Shown here piece after piece: positions 1 through 13,800 of a stretch of DNA of 64,000 nt. The notes under the pieces were generated by a model. The model did no database searches. It was not told where the DNA came from and saw only the letters and a program-made list of their open reading frames with translations. A program made the translations under genes and the position numbers. The DNA lies in the NCBI GenBank assembly GCA_035771175.1, contig CM069597.1, positions 43,907,224-43,971,223 of the forward strand. The letters are read 5' to 3'. The first letter of the stretch is position 1, and each line of letters starts with the position of its first letter. The DNA is from Paratinospora sagittata (Eukaryota; Streptophyta; Magnoliopsida; Ranunculales; Menispermaceae).

Positions 1-108
1 AGTTAGATCAGGTGGACCCAACCAACCCGACTGTTATCTTTGAGAGAATGGAAAGGGTTTTGTGTGTGGGGGTTTGAGAGAGAAGAGAACAAGAGGTGCG
101 TTAGGTTT

Positions 109-672
109 AGGGTTGAGATAAAAAAAGAAATAAAGAAAGAAAATGGGAAGGGGCTGTAAGAAATCCTTGCTTGCTTGGAGGTGGGGGCCACCGAGATTTT
201 TCTTTTTTAGTTGGTCGGGTTAGATCAGGTGGACCCAACCAAGTTTGATCAAAACCCGAGACTCGACCCGACTACATTAAGTTCGTGAAAAATGACCTGA
301 CCAACCCGACTGTTATCTTAAACCCGACATGACATTCCAGGTCGGGTTTGGTCAGGTCTGCTAGGGTTGGCGGGTTATCTTACACCGATACGTACCCATT
401 TCTAGAATCTAAAAAAACATAAAATGAAAAAGAAAAAAGAAAGATAATTGGCTCAATTGAAGGAACCAAGACCTCCAAATGGTTCATTCGAGGGAACCAA
501 AACCTCTAGTGGATCTTGTGATTTTTTTTTCTTTTGTCAAATAAGATTAAGATGTATTTGTATTGTGTAATACTATAATACTAGTACATCGAATACTGAT
601 TATCGAGTGAAGCTATCAAAAAGGAAAGGGCTATCATTGGATCAGTGTTGGAAGTTTTGATTGATGTGAACA
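109..672. repeat. Flanking repeat, duplicated in inverted orientation at 20075-20660
   Basis: The stretch matches the reverse complement of 20075-20660 with only scattered differences and leads directly into the 5' LTR in both copies. It contains repeated ggtcgggttt/aacccgac-type words that can pair with each other (about 225-365), and one such block also recurs at 1-40. No coding sequence is apparent. It is probably part of an older mobile element into which copia A inserted. Confidence 0.75.
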
Positions 673-3600
673 TGTTGGAGATCTATGAGTATTTGCAATC
701 TAGCAGTAAAATAATTCAGATTTAGATAGAGATTCTTATATTTCTGTTTTTTTTAGATTTAGATAAAGATTGTTATTTTTCAGTTTTTGCAATTCCTATT
801 TTTTAGGAATTTGAGATTATCATGTAGAGAACTCTCCTGATTTAATTATTGTAATCAGATTTCATTAATTAATGAAAAAGTTTATTTTTTCTCCTCAAAA
901 ACTTGCATGGTATCAAAGCATCAAATGGTCCATGGTGAAAATGGCCATGGCAGGAGCTAGTAAAGGCTTGAGTTCTTCAGGTCCTGCTTCAGATGGTGCC
1001 CAAAATATTCCTATCACATTTGTATTTGGCTTAGATTTCTCATCTCTAAATTCTTCCATTCAATTAAAAGTTCATAAACTGAATGGTAAGAATTATTTGG
1101 AATGGGCTTAATTTGTGAAGCTAGTAATTGATGACAAAGGAAAGTTGGGCCATTTAACTGGCTAGGTGAAGAAACCAGCTGCAAATGACCAAAAGTTGAG
1201 AGCATGGAGGTTAGAGAATTCCATGATAATTGCCTGGCTCATCAACTCGATGGAGCCTGTAATTGGAAAGTCATATATTTTCTTACAAACCACGAAGGGA
1301 GTGTGGGACGCAATCCGCGAAACTTATTCAGACTTGGAAAATTCAGCTTTGATATTTGAGTTGAAATCAAATACAACAACCTATTTTTCAGTTAGAAGTT
1401 TGAACAGCTATACTTTGCCCAATACTATACAAGAAAAACCAGAAAAACAGCCTGTTTTAGGTTCGGAGAATGAACCTGATTTAAGGCCAGCTTTGGAATC
1501 CAATGTATTATGCATTGTAAGTACAAGACAACCTATCTTAATGCCATTACATAATCAGCCTCATGAGAACACTGAACACAGTGGAAAACCAAGTGGAAAA
1601 AATCAAGAGCCTCGTGTCTATTCAAGGAAGAATCAAATTCATCAAATAGAGAATTCCACTTTGCAGCAGAACTTTGAATCCAATCTGAGGATAGATCAAA
1701 ATTCACCTCTTGAGACAGTTAAATCTTATTATGAGTCGATTACTTCTTCGTCAATTCAACCATCTGAGTTATTTGATGATCTTGATATTCCTCGAAAGGG
1801 TGTTAGGTCTTGTACTAAACATCCTATGTCCAATTTTGTGTCATATGAACATTTGTCATCATCCCTTTTTGCTTTTACCTCACAACTCTCTAGTGTAGAA
1901 ATTCCCAAGAATGTATAGGATGCTCTAAAAACTCCAGAGTGGAAGGAGGCTGTCCTTGAGGAAATGAGAGTTCTTGAGAAGAATAAGACTTGGGAGGTGG
2001 TGACTTTGCCTAAAGGAAAGACTACTGTATGCTGCAAATGGGTGTTCACTGTCAAATACAATTAAGATGGCTCTTTGCAAAGGTTAAGGCTTGCATAGTT
2101 GCTAAGGGATTCACTCAAACATACGACATTGACTATTATGAAACCTTTGCACCGGTTGCAAAGCTAAATGCAGTCAAAGTTCTTTTTTCAATTGTAGCAA
2201 ATCTGGATTAGCCATTGCAACAACTAGATGTTAAAAATGCCTTCCTTAATGGAGATTTAGAGGAGGAGGTGTACATGGATCTACCTCCCGGTTTTGGTGC
2301 GAAATTTGGCTCAAAAGTGTGCAAATCTAAAAAATTGTTATATGGCCTCAAGCAATCACCAAGGACTCATTTGAAAGATTCACTCGATTTATGAAGGAAC
2401 TAGGTTATCTTCAAGGACAAACAAATCACTCTATGTTCTTGAAGTTCTCATTAGAAGGTAAAGTTGCAATTCTAATTGTCTATGTGGACGACATTATTCT
2501 CACCGGAGATGATATGTTTGAGATGAACAAATTCAAGAAGTGTCTTGTCATTAAGTTTGAAATTATGGATCTCGGATCCTTGAGGTACTTTCTTGGAATG
2601 GAGGCATAGTCCAAAAAAGGGATAGTTGTATCTCAGCGAAAGTACATACTTGATCTCTTGATAGAAACATGAATGAGTGGTTGTAGACCGTCAGATACTC
2701 CCATAGACCCTAATGTGAAACTCGACAAAGATGGGAAGGGAGTTCTAGTGGACCCTACTAGGTATAAAAAACTGGTTGGAAAGCTAATTTACCTATCACA
2801 TACTCGGCCAGATATTGCCTTTGCTATTAGTATGGTTAGTCAATACATGCACTCACCCTTTGAAGAACACCTTGAAGCGGTACTTAAAGAGTTCACCAGG
2901 GAAAGGATTGTTTTTTAAGAATAATATGCAACAGGGAATTGAAGTTTTTACACAATCACAGATTGGGCTGGATTAATTACAGATAGAAGATCAACCTCAG
3001 GATATTGCACGTTTGTCTGGGGGAATCTAGTCACATGGAAAAGTCAAAAACATAGTGTGGTAGCTTGGAGTAGTGTGAAGGTAGAGTTTCGGGCAATGGC
3101 ACATGGAATTTGTGAAATATTGTGGTTACAACGAATTCTGGAAGAACTAAAGAAACCAATAGGCCATCCTATGAAACTTTATTGTGATATAAAGGCTGCA
3201 ATTAGTATTGCTCACAATCCTTTGCAACATGACAGGACCAAACATGTGGAAATTGATCGGCATTTCATAAAAGAGAAGCTTGAGGCGGGTGTTATTTGTT
3301 TGTTGTTCTAACGACACTACAAATAGCAAACATTCTGACCAGGGGGACTTCATAGACCTAACTTTGAACTTCTAATTAGCAAGTTGGGCATGATAAACAT
3401 CTATGCACCAACTTGAGGGGGGGTGTTGGAGATCTATGAGTATTTGCAATCTAGCAGTAAAATAAATCTGAATTTAAAATTTAAATTCAGATTTATATAG
3501 AGATTCTTTTCTTTCTCTTTTCTAGATTTAGATAAAGATTGTTATGTTTCTGTTTTTGCAATTCCTACTTTTTAGGAATTTGAGATTATCATGTAGAGAT

Positions 3601-3676
3601 CTCTCCCTATTTAATTCTTGTAATTAGATTTCATTAATTAATGAAAAAGTTTATTTTTTCTCCTCAAAAACTTTCA
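673..3676 (+). mobile_element. Ty1/copia LTR retrotransposon, family A, degraded and internally deleted
   Basis: The 5' LTR is 673-907 and the 3' LTR 3424-3676, both TG...CA. The primer binding site starts at 908 (tggtatcaaagc, initiator tRNA-Met type) and a G-rich polypurine tract lies at about 3413-3423. Flanking 5-mers are gaaca/gaacg, an imperfect target duplication. Gag starts at 872 or 902 but has stops near 1110 and 1165. After about 1371 the sequence jumps from gag to the linker before RT, so zinc knuckle, protease and integrase are gone. RT remnants (YVDDIILTG at about 2480) and RNase H remnants (to 3311) contain many stops. It is inactive. Confidence 0.92.
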
Positions 3677-4438
3677 GAACGTCGTCTTGGAAGTGTGGTG
3701 AAATGTTACAAAAACACTTTTAATCTAGTTTTTATGTTATTAGTGTTTTTTTAATTGTTGAATAAGTTAAACTAGTTGGCGTTGGTTATTTGGCCACCAT
3801 AACCACTTTGTGCAACATGGGTTGTGTGTAGAGAACACGAGTAGTGATGTACCTAGGTTATAAAGTTTAAGTTGCTTTAATTCTTTATTGAAAGAGGGAA
3901 AATAAATGAAAAGAAGAGGAGAAGATTATTTGACAAGATCATTGTTTGATCTATTGGGAGGTTGGGTTCTCTCGAAGAACCTATTTGGAGGTTTTGATTT
4001 CCTCGAATGAATCAATCATCTCTTCATTTCTCTATATATTATATTTAGTTTTTAAATAAATGGGGTTCGTATCGCATCTGTTCGCATGTTTCTGTGTGTG
4101 CATGTGCGTTTATATATGCTCGTGCATGTTTGTGAGTGCATGCGTGTGTTTCTTTGTGTGTGTGTGTGTGTGTGCATGTGTGAGGATCAAACTATTCAGG
4201 ATATAATATATCTAACATTTTTTTGTCTTTTTTTCATTGAATGATTTAATTATGTTGTAATATGCATCTAAACTGAAGAGTTAGAATTCAATTGGATTAA
4301 ACTTCTTTCCTTCTAATGCTTTTACCTTGTTGTAGGGTTCACCTTCTACATTTGATGCACAATTTTATTTTTTGCAATAAGTTGTTCATTATTTTGTTCA
4401 ATGAAATCTGATGTTGTTGGCTATGGTCTTGGTAATAG
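3677..4438. other. Intron sequence before the first visible callose synthase exon; (TG)n run
   Basis: No gene is recognised. A purine-rich stretch is followed by a TG-rich microsatellite at about 4075-4180. A pyrimidine tract and ggtaatag acceptor at its end lead into the exon at 4439. Confidence 0.6.
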
Positions 4439-7400
4439 GTCGGTTCTATGCCTTTGAAAAAGCTCACAGATTGGACCCTACGTCAAGTGGAAGAGGTGTC
4501 CGTCAGTTTAAAACTGCACTTCTTCAGCGTCTGGAAAAGGTATGCATTGTGTTTCATTCCAAAAGTCAAAGTTGGTTGAATCTTATTTTATCTCGTTCTT
4601 GTGGTTCTTGGTGGCGTTATATTAGTATTGATAAATTTCTTCTATAGTTCTAAGCAATAGAGAGGTTATGTCATCTTATAAATAAAGGAGTTTCATCTAG
4701 TTTATTTTATTCATTCTTTATGGTGATTATCTTTGGTGCTATTGTGCTTATTTGTATAATTTTATGCATAGTCAGTCGCAACTTCGGATATAGGAGGAGA
4801 GTTGCATTAGATAGTTGATAGCTAGTATAAAACTTTGTTAGAGCAAATTATGATGTGGAACTTCTTAATTTGACTACTTGAGGGGCTAGAATGTCTCCGT
4901 TAATATAATTGTCTATTTAGTCCTTGATAAGCGTGGAATGGAGTAAAGGGAATTCATGAAGTTGATGTATACATGTATTTGGAAAAGGCTTTGTTGAGTT
5001 CAGTTACAACTGGATTTTTGATTGATTATTTGGTGACTCCCTGTTATGGTGATAACATCTAAAAGGCCACTATGTTGGGGTAGAAGAACATATCTTGAGA
5101 TTTTCAAGGTGTTATCTTATTGGGCTAAGTGTAGAGCCTCATGTTGGATGTGTGTGGATTGAAAGAATAGTCCCACATTGAAAGGAGAAGAGTTCACCAC
5201 ATGAGATATTAATGTGGATCTCAACCTCTTACTATCGAGGCATTTTGGAGCAAAACCCTACACCTAGGCCTAGTAGTGGGCCCAAAGGTACCAAGTGGGA
5301 ACAAAATCGGTACTAGTTGAGTCTAGATCCATCTACTCTAGTATTAGAACCAATGATTTGGCTGGGACATGAGTCCATGAAACACATTGAACTAGAGTTA
5401 GTGTGGGCTTATTAGAGCCAAATTGCTCATGGTGTGTATGTTGAGGTGAAGGAGGCTCACTGGAGTCGAACTTGCTCATGATGATGAATGACCCCTTGGA
5501 TTTTGGTTGAAGGTGAAAATTATTGGATCTGTGTGGTCCCAAAGAATAGTTTCACATTGAAAAGAAAAACGTTCATCATATCATATATAAGTGTAGATCT
5601 TACCCTGATTAGTACCAAGGTGGCCTTTTGGAGTAAAACCATAGTACAAAATATTGAAAAAACTTGTTGAAATTCGACAATTTATTTATTTTTGTTTTTT
5701 GAACCCAAGTTAGAGTGGATGAAATAAAAAAAAATGCAAAAGTTTGCCAAAAAAATTTGATAAACTAAGATGAAAGTTTAATTTTATAATTATAATGCAA
5801 AATATTGACACAATTTGATATAATTTGACAAAAGTCAATGAAATTCAATATAAAAGTAAACATGTGCCATTTCTTCATCAATAAAAAAAATACCAATAGT
5901 CATGCACTATTTTTAGCTTTATTAATCAACATAGCAATATGAATAAAAAATTCTTACAAGTTAACAAATCATGTAATATGGGATATACTTTACAAACTAT
6001 GAAGCAAGAAGCAAGAAGCAAGAAAAAAACAAAAATAAAGAAAGAAAGTCAAACTGAGATAAAAACTCAAGGATGCATTGAAAGAGTTTCGAATGCCATC
6101 TTTTTTATTTAGTTAAAATCCCATAAAACAAGATGAAAAAGAAATACATTTGAATAATAAACTAATGAATTAGGCAAGGTGGAATGTCATACTAGCGAAT
6201 TGTATGGTCTAGAAGCAAGTGACCACAAAATTGAAAATCAAAACAAAGGGATTAAGATCAAAAGCCACCATTTCAAATATTTAGCATCTATGCAAAAATT
6301 CTCTAAACTTGCAATTTAGCAAATTTTTAGAAAAAATCTCCACCTGCCATTAAACTTTTCCGAATTAATTCTGATTTTCTAGTGACCGAAGTACAAGATG
6401 AAGTCAAATTTTTGATCCTTGAGTAAAACCCCAAACTTGGGCCCAATGTAGTTAAGTGGGGACAATATGGATACTTGTTGAGATCTAGCCCCACCAATAC
6501 CTCTACCCGTAACCTTGTTGCTGATCAATACAATTTGGCAAATGCTTAAAATTGCTTTTTTCTCTCAGATATACTTGTAATAATCTTATTTATTGTCAAG
6601 ATGCCCCAAGTGTACTCTATGTGTGTGTGTGTTTAATTTTACAGCTAAGTGGTATTTGGGCTTCGCCTAACTAACTATCGATGCTTGTCACGAGGTTTTA
6701 TGTGTTGTGTGGTTTGTAACTTTGTATATGGTTCTTTAGAACATTAGAAGATTTGCCGTTTTTTTTTTCTTTCTAAGTTTGTGGTTTGCATGCAATGTCT
6801 TTTCAAAAGATGGTTCAAGGTTTGAGATTTGGTTATTATGCTCATTCAATGAAAGTTCGTGTTGTCACACTCAACATTGTCAATCTTTTAGATTGACTGA
6901 ACTATAGCCAATGGGGTGTTGGTCCAATTGTCAGGCAATGGTGATGGGTGGCAAGAACTTAGCTACACAGAAGGTCTCAAGGGCGAGTCTGCATGGGGGC
7001 GAAACTACGACTTGATTTCTTGCGGAGTGACGACCATTCTCTAGCCTAGGCGTGACCTTGGGTACCAATCGAATGTTGGTGTGAGATTAGTGGGGCTCTA
7101 CCAAAGGTGGCGCCTGATACCCATGGGTGGGGGCAAGTGTACACAGGCTTATTTCTTTTGAAAAAAAAAAAACAAAAGATTGACTGAACTATATCAATAG
7201 TTGTGTGGAATTCATAATTATTTTGTTGTGGTTAGTAAGTCTATTAGTAGAACTTTTATTTTTTTATTTTTTTAAGATTGTTAACTGGAAATTATTTCAT
7301 TGGTCGATTTGGCTATTAACCACCCAATCCTTTTTCTCAGGAAAATATAGGTTCTTTATTTACAACTTCTCTTTGTATAAAATTGAGAAATGAAATGCAA

Positions 7401-10400
7401 GTGTTCATCTAAAAAAATAGAAAATCTAATCACTTTTGCACCACATAGTGATTGTTCAATTCCTTCATTTTCATATCTTTTAAACATACAAAAGTAAAAA
7501 ATTCCTTGTCTTTAATTGATATTGTTGTTAAGGTTCCCATTAGTGTATTCCTATCTTGTTGTCATGTATGGTCTTTCAAGATAAGGCATTTATGCACTTT
7601 ATCTAGCTCTTGCGGTTTGTAAGCAATGTATGTGGTGTCTGGTGATCTCTAGCCCCCAAAATTAGGCTTCTTGTTTCTAGACTTGATTCTATATTCACTG
7701 AATGTACTTAAAGGTGCTAAGGTTTAAAGAAGCGTGAGGTGTAATCAAGACGGTTTGTCTTTATGAGGCGAGGCGTAAGTCTCGAGGCATTATGAGGCGT
7801 AAGCCTCACATTTTCAGAGAAAATACATAAAACAATTAATAAAAACTTTAACAAAACCTAAAAAATTACAAGTGTCAATAATAATAAAAGTAACAAAAAT
7901 GTGTAGAATACTTGATTGATTTCTTTTAATATATTATTTATCTTAATTGTCCTTTAACACATTTAAGAATTGAATGAGTACAAATCATATGCTAAGTTTC
8001 CAAATTTTAAGTTTTAAGCTATTAAAAACATAAACAAATAAAAAGTTGGCAAATACATTGTAAAAATATTAGGTCTCTGTCATTTTCCCTAATTTATTAG
8101 TTTATCCAAACTACAAAGTGCAATTAGAATACTTTGTCAAAAGTTTTAATTTGTTAGGTTAGTATTTGTACTATTGTTAACAAACTTAAAGATATATTAT
8201 TAAAAGTGGGCCTATTCAAAGATGAACTTGACCCATTTAAAAGTACAAGCTTTAGTTTATTTCAAATGGAAAAAAAAGTAATTCTTAACAACTAAAATGA
8301 TTGGTTATAATAATATAAAAGCCATAAATATAATTCTTTTTTATTTTTATTTTTTTTAAATATAATTTTTAACATGGAATATTTGAGGCTTAAGCCTCAT
8401 TGCGCCTCAAGGTGTAAGCCTCAAACAAATTTTAAAACAATAAAAGGTGCAAGGTGCATTTAAGGTTATGGAGAGCTATGGTTCTTGTGGCACAAGGCGT
8501 TTGGTGAGGTGCATGCAGGAGTGAACACAAAAGTACATAAAAAAAATGTAAATTGATTAACCGATCACATTGTCCATTCTCAATTCATATTTGGGAGAAA
8601 TGGGGAGCGCGCACAATCATTATACTTTTAGGAAACCATTTTGATTTGAACAACTCTTTGCATTTGCTTTGGGAGATGGGATATCAAGGCGAGTTAAGAT
8701 CGTTTAGTTAATGCCAATTTTCAGTAACCATATGGTCTATTTGGATAGAAATGAATCATAGGATCTTTGAGGATGAGATCATTAGAGCAACAACATCACA
8801 AAAGATTGGTATATGCCTAACTGCTAAGGGTCTTCTTGAATTGCTACTTGTTGTATTGACTAAGGGGATGGAGCAAGCGATCAGTCTATTATAGCTTTGA
8901 GGTTTTTCTTTTCTTTTAACGTAATTCATATCTCCCATTTTCAATTAAAACTATGGTGCATAATCTTGCATATCTTGTAAGTTACCTCATGAGTTAGCAA
9001 AGATATGGGGAAAAAGATCTCCAAAAACTAGATGCACGCTGCTCAAACACTTGGACCAAAATGCAGCTAGGCGCACCACACACATATGGCTTAAGCACCT
9101 TGCCTGGTTTTCCTCCTGCCCAAACAATTGACATTAAGGAGTGTCAAGGCAATACTTCAGCATTCTATATTGGTACATGCAATTAGAACAGTTAAATTGC
9201 TCCTAGCCCTTGTTCTGTTGTTTTCACTCCGATGATCACAGGTGAGTGTCTTATTATATATAGGCTTGTGAATTTGTTGGGAGTTTGGGTCCAAATCAAA
9301 CTCTTACTACCACAGTACCACTCTTGTAGGATCTGGAGTTCCTCAGAATTCTAATGCATACTTTATGAGGTCAATACTTTAGAATATTGGTTGTCAAGGG
9401 TTTTAGATGTTTCAGTTCAAATCTCACTCTCTTTCCCATTCATTTTGGATTACGAGTTCCACTGAATTCTGATGCATAAATTATGCAAGTCGCTACAATA
9501 TTGGCTGTCAAAGAGAAGTGTTATTTTTTATTTTTTTCCTTCTCTTCCTCCGTTTTATTATCTTTGGGTTGGGGGTGAGATTTTCACGTACTTTAACAGC
9601 CAAATAATTGAAAATTTTTGTGAAAATTATTAAATATTCTTCCTTTTTAAGGTTGTTTTGGCAAACTGAGATATGGCATATTATTATCATCATTTATTTA
9701 CTTACCTATTTTTTTAAGGAGGTGGAGATTGAATTCCTTGGCTGTGAACTTACCAATTATATAGCTTTAAGGGTACTGCCAGATGTGTTATATATCTTTG
9801 TTGCAAAAACTGTTTTACCTCTTTCTTGTCAAACAGCGCTTGATTGGATGGCTGTTTTTATGGATTTGAAGCCACTTGGTGGATTGACTTGTGTAACAAG
9901 TTTATGTATAAATGTGGGGAAATACCTCTCTGTTCCTGTTGTTCTTTTTGTGTTCACAGAAGTATACTTTGGTCAATTTTAGGAGAACGATCCAACTTTA
10001 GTGGGTAGAGCAAAAAAAAGTGATGCACGTGAAATGCAAAGTTTCTATCGGGAGTACTACAAAAAATACATCCAAGCATTACAGGATGCTGATAAAGCTG
10101 ATCGGTGAGTTTCTGAGCAAGATGTATCAAACATATTGCTTGTGTCATTTGGATTTATTGTTCTATGTTGGGCATTATGGTTTTTAATTTTTTCATCTGC
10201 TTTTTCAGTGCACAGCTTACCAAAGCCTACCAAACAGCTGCTGTTCTTTTTGAGGTTTTGAAGGCTGTCAATCTGACACACTCTGTTGAAGTTGATCATG
10301 AGGTTAAGTGAGATTGCAATTTCTATCATCTAAGACTTAATGGTGATATTATTCATTTTGACTATTTCTTCAGAATATTTTTGTATGAAGTAGTTATTTG

Positions 10401-10807
10401 GGAATACACCTAGTTTTCTGCACAGAGGCTTTCTTGCATCTGTTAAATGGTGTTTTCCTTTCTTTGTAGGTTTTGGAAACACATAACAAGGTTGCTGAGA
10501 AGACTGAGATGTACGCTCCTTATAATATTCTTCCTCTTGACCCTGATAGTGCAAACCAGGCCATTATGCAATATCCTGAGGTTAGTTTCCAAGTTTCTCC
10601 ATTGCAGATGTATTTTATCTCATTAATTCGACACATTTTGTTTTTCTCTTTGTGTGAAACTGAAGTAAGATGACTCTTTCATATTCTCAGATTCGAGCTG
10701 TTGTACATGCACTTCGTAATACCAGGGGCCTGCCATGGCCTGAAAATCACAAGAAGAAGCCTGATGAAGATATCCTTGACTGGCTTCAGGCTATGTTTGG
10801 ATTCCAG
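4439..10807 (+). CDS. CALS3-like: Callose synthase exons 1-5 of those visible (N-terminal cytosolic part)
   Basis: Exons: 4439-4539, 9983-10104, 10209-10302, 10470-10580, 10691-10807. The first opens with GT, completing a split Cys codon, then reads [19 protein letters not shown], a CalS1/2/3 signature. Later exons give [45 protein letters not shown] and NTRGLPWPE. All borders are GT-AG. The exon that must precede 4439 ends in a lone T of a TGT codon; I did not find it in 1-4400, so it is probably upstream of the window, beyond the copia copy at 673-3676. The intron 4540-9982 is 5.4 kb and full of repeats. Confidence 0.93.
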
Positions 10808-13800
10808 GTGAATAACAATCGTATGACCCTCTATAAACGCTATTTTCCCATGTATCCATTTTCACTGTGCTATGTGGTTTCATGCTTCATCTTCCTTATT
10901 AGTAATTAATCTGACCTCGAAATTCTTTAATCTAACGAATTGTGTGGAAGCAGAGTTTTATTTTAATTTGTTTTTATAGATATGAGAGGATAAATAATTT
11001 GTGTGAATTGTGAAAAAATATTATTGACTTTTGATGGAATTGCATGGGTATGAATGTCTTATTTATTTAATAATGGAATGGTCGTGATTTAGAAATATAA
11101 TGTGGGTTCTGTTAATAATTTTATAGCAATCAGATTTCAAGAATAATATTGGAATAGTTTCCTCGCTTTCTCTTTAATATAACTTCTTTTCTTCTTAAAA
11201 GGAAAAAGAATAATATTGGAATAGCAAATGTAGCCATAGGCATTTGCATTATACATAAGCTAGAATTATCCTTGGACTTGAGCGGTTTGCATTATTGTTA
11301 TTATTTTTTTGACAGGAAACATAAAATATTACATAGATAAAAAAAGTTCACAACAAAACCTGGTTGGCAGGGATGAGATATCCCAAGACCAGTTACATCC
11401 TATACAAAATAGCATCCCAACTTTTAAACCAGTCACCAAAGCCATAGCCTAAAGACAGCTTACAACTACTAACCCACATCGAAAACCAAAAAAGGGAATA
11501 TTTTCAAACACGACCCAAGTCATTACAAACATTGTGAAAGATGCTATGATTTCTTTCATTCCATACCCTTCTCATAACAGCACAAAAAATCACACGCCAA
11601 TGATCCTGTAGCCTAGGCTCCAAAATGTCCCTATCTGAAAAGCTGAATGAAGAGGCCTCATTTAGAATTGGCAAGGAGTCCAACTTCCTCGTCCATCTGT
11701 CCCTCAGTCCTTTAATCAACTCATACTGCACCAAAACATGATCAATTTGCCAAAGTTGGTCTGAATTCCCTTTCCTTAGGGTTTCCTTTCATTATATAGA
11801 AGAGAATGTACATCAAAGTTGCCATATTTGCCGGCGTACAAGATAAGTATCATCCTTATTTATAGCCTAATTATCTGCTATTTACAATCTTGCTATAACA
11901 GAAACATCCCTAAAATATCGCAAATCAAATATTCTTTGATCCTAAATTATCTCCGTAATCCCTAAAATATCGCAAATCAAATATTCTCTGATCCTAAATT
12001 ATCTCCATAACATCCCCCCTCAAATTGATGCTGGTAGCATGGTTTGAAAATTCTTCGAAATTCGGCGAACTTCTACGAATTATTTCTCTTTTTTTACCAT
12101 TGAAGTGCGAAGTGGATTTAAAATAAAAAATACAAAAATTCGCTGAAATGGTTCGATAAAATTCGACAAAATTCGATAAAATTCGATAAAATTCAACAAA
12201 GTTCGATGAAATTCGACAAAGAAGTAAAAAAATGTTATTTCATTAATTAAAACAAAAAAAATATCAATAATTATGTATTATTTTCAACTTCATCAACCAA
12301 CATAGCAATATAAATTTTAAAAAATAATTTGATAAGCTAACAAATTATGTAGTTTATGGGATATGCTTTACCAAAAAGAGAAGAAAAGAAGCAAAAAAAT
12401 AAATAAATAAAGTTGAAATAAGATAAAAACTTAAAAATAAATTAAAAAAGTTTTCAAAGCCATCTTCTTTTAGTTAACTCTTATAAAACAAGATTAAAAA
12501 ACAATATATTTAAATAATAAACTAATAAATTAAGCATGGTGGGATTCAAACTAGCAAAGTATATGGTTTAGAAGCAAGCCACCAAAAAACTAAATATCAA
12601 AACTGTGGGGTCCACCCCTCATTTGGTAAACAATAAGAAGGGTTGGTGGCCGCCCACGAGGGCGGCCACGTAATTGTATGGAATATCATCTCCGGTGACT
12701 GGTAATGCATATGCAACCATGTCAGTGTACCGAGCCGGTTTGCGGATTTCTCTTCTTGGTCGACTGGTGGCAATTGATTCTGGTTGTTGACTGATATCTG
12801 GTCCTGGAGCCTCCACCTCAACTGAGATTTCCTCATCGTCTTCTTCAGGATGGTTGGATATTTCTGCTGACTTGCTAGGAGTTACTGGAATATCTAACTC
12901 CACCTGCTGATGCAAATCTGGATCTCGATTTTCTTTATCAGAAACTGTATGTTTTAACATCACAGATTCGTCAAAAGTTACATCTCGACTTTTTACAATC
13001 GTCTTTGTCTCAGGGTTCCATAGTCGGAAAGCCTTAACTCCTTCACTAAAGCCCATGAAAATCGCTTTCTTGGACCTAGGATCCAGTTTGGATTCCTTCA
13101 CATCGAAATATGCAGTGCATCCAAAAATGTGCAGAGAATCATAATCTGAAACGGGGTGTCCAGACCATACCTCCTTGGGAGTTTTGCCATCTAGTGCTGT
13201 TGCAGGAAGTCTGTTGATGATATGAGAGGCATATGACAAAGCTTCAGCCCAAAATGTCTTGCTTAGTCCAGAATGAGATAACATGCAACAAACTTTATCT
13301 ACCAAAGTACGATTCATGCGTTCAGCAACACCGTTTTGTTGTGGCGTGCCTGGGACTGTGAAATGTCTGACAATCCCTTCATTCTCACAAATTTTCTGAA
13401 ATGGGTCTGACTTGTATTCTCCTCCATTATCAGATCTGAGCCTCTTAATCTTCCTTCCCATTTGGGTTTCTACCATTTTCTTCCATATAAGAAAGATATC
13501 TAGCACTTCATCTTTATGCTTCATGGTATAAACCCAAACATAGCGTGAGAAATCATCAATGAAAGTAACAAACCAACGTTTACCTCCCAATGAAGCATTT
13601 TGAGAGGGTCCCCAAACGTCGGTATGAACATAATCCAATGTTCCTTTTGTGCGGTGGATTGCAGTTCCAAACTTGACTCGTGTCTGCTTGCCTAAGATAC
13701 AGTGCTCGCAGAAGTCAAGTTTCCCGGTCTTTGCACCTTTCAGATAACCTTGCTTTATCAAGGTTTGAAGAGCCTTCTCTCCAACATGTCCGAGCCGCAT

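Noticed and set aside
9608..9982. 124-codon + frame with hydrophobic stretches
   Set aside because: It lies wholly in the intron between callose synthase exons 1 and 2, runs into the splice acceptor at 9982, and has no family pattern.
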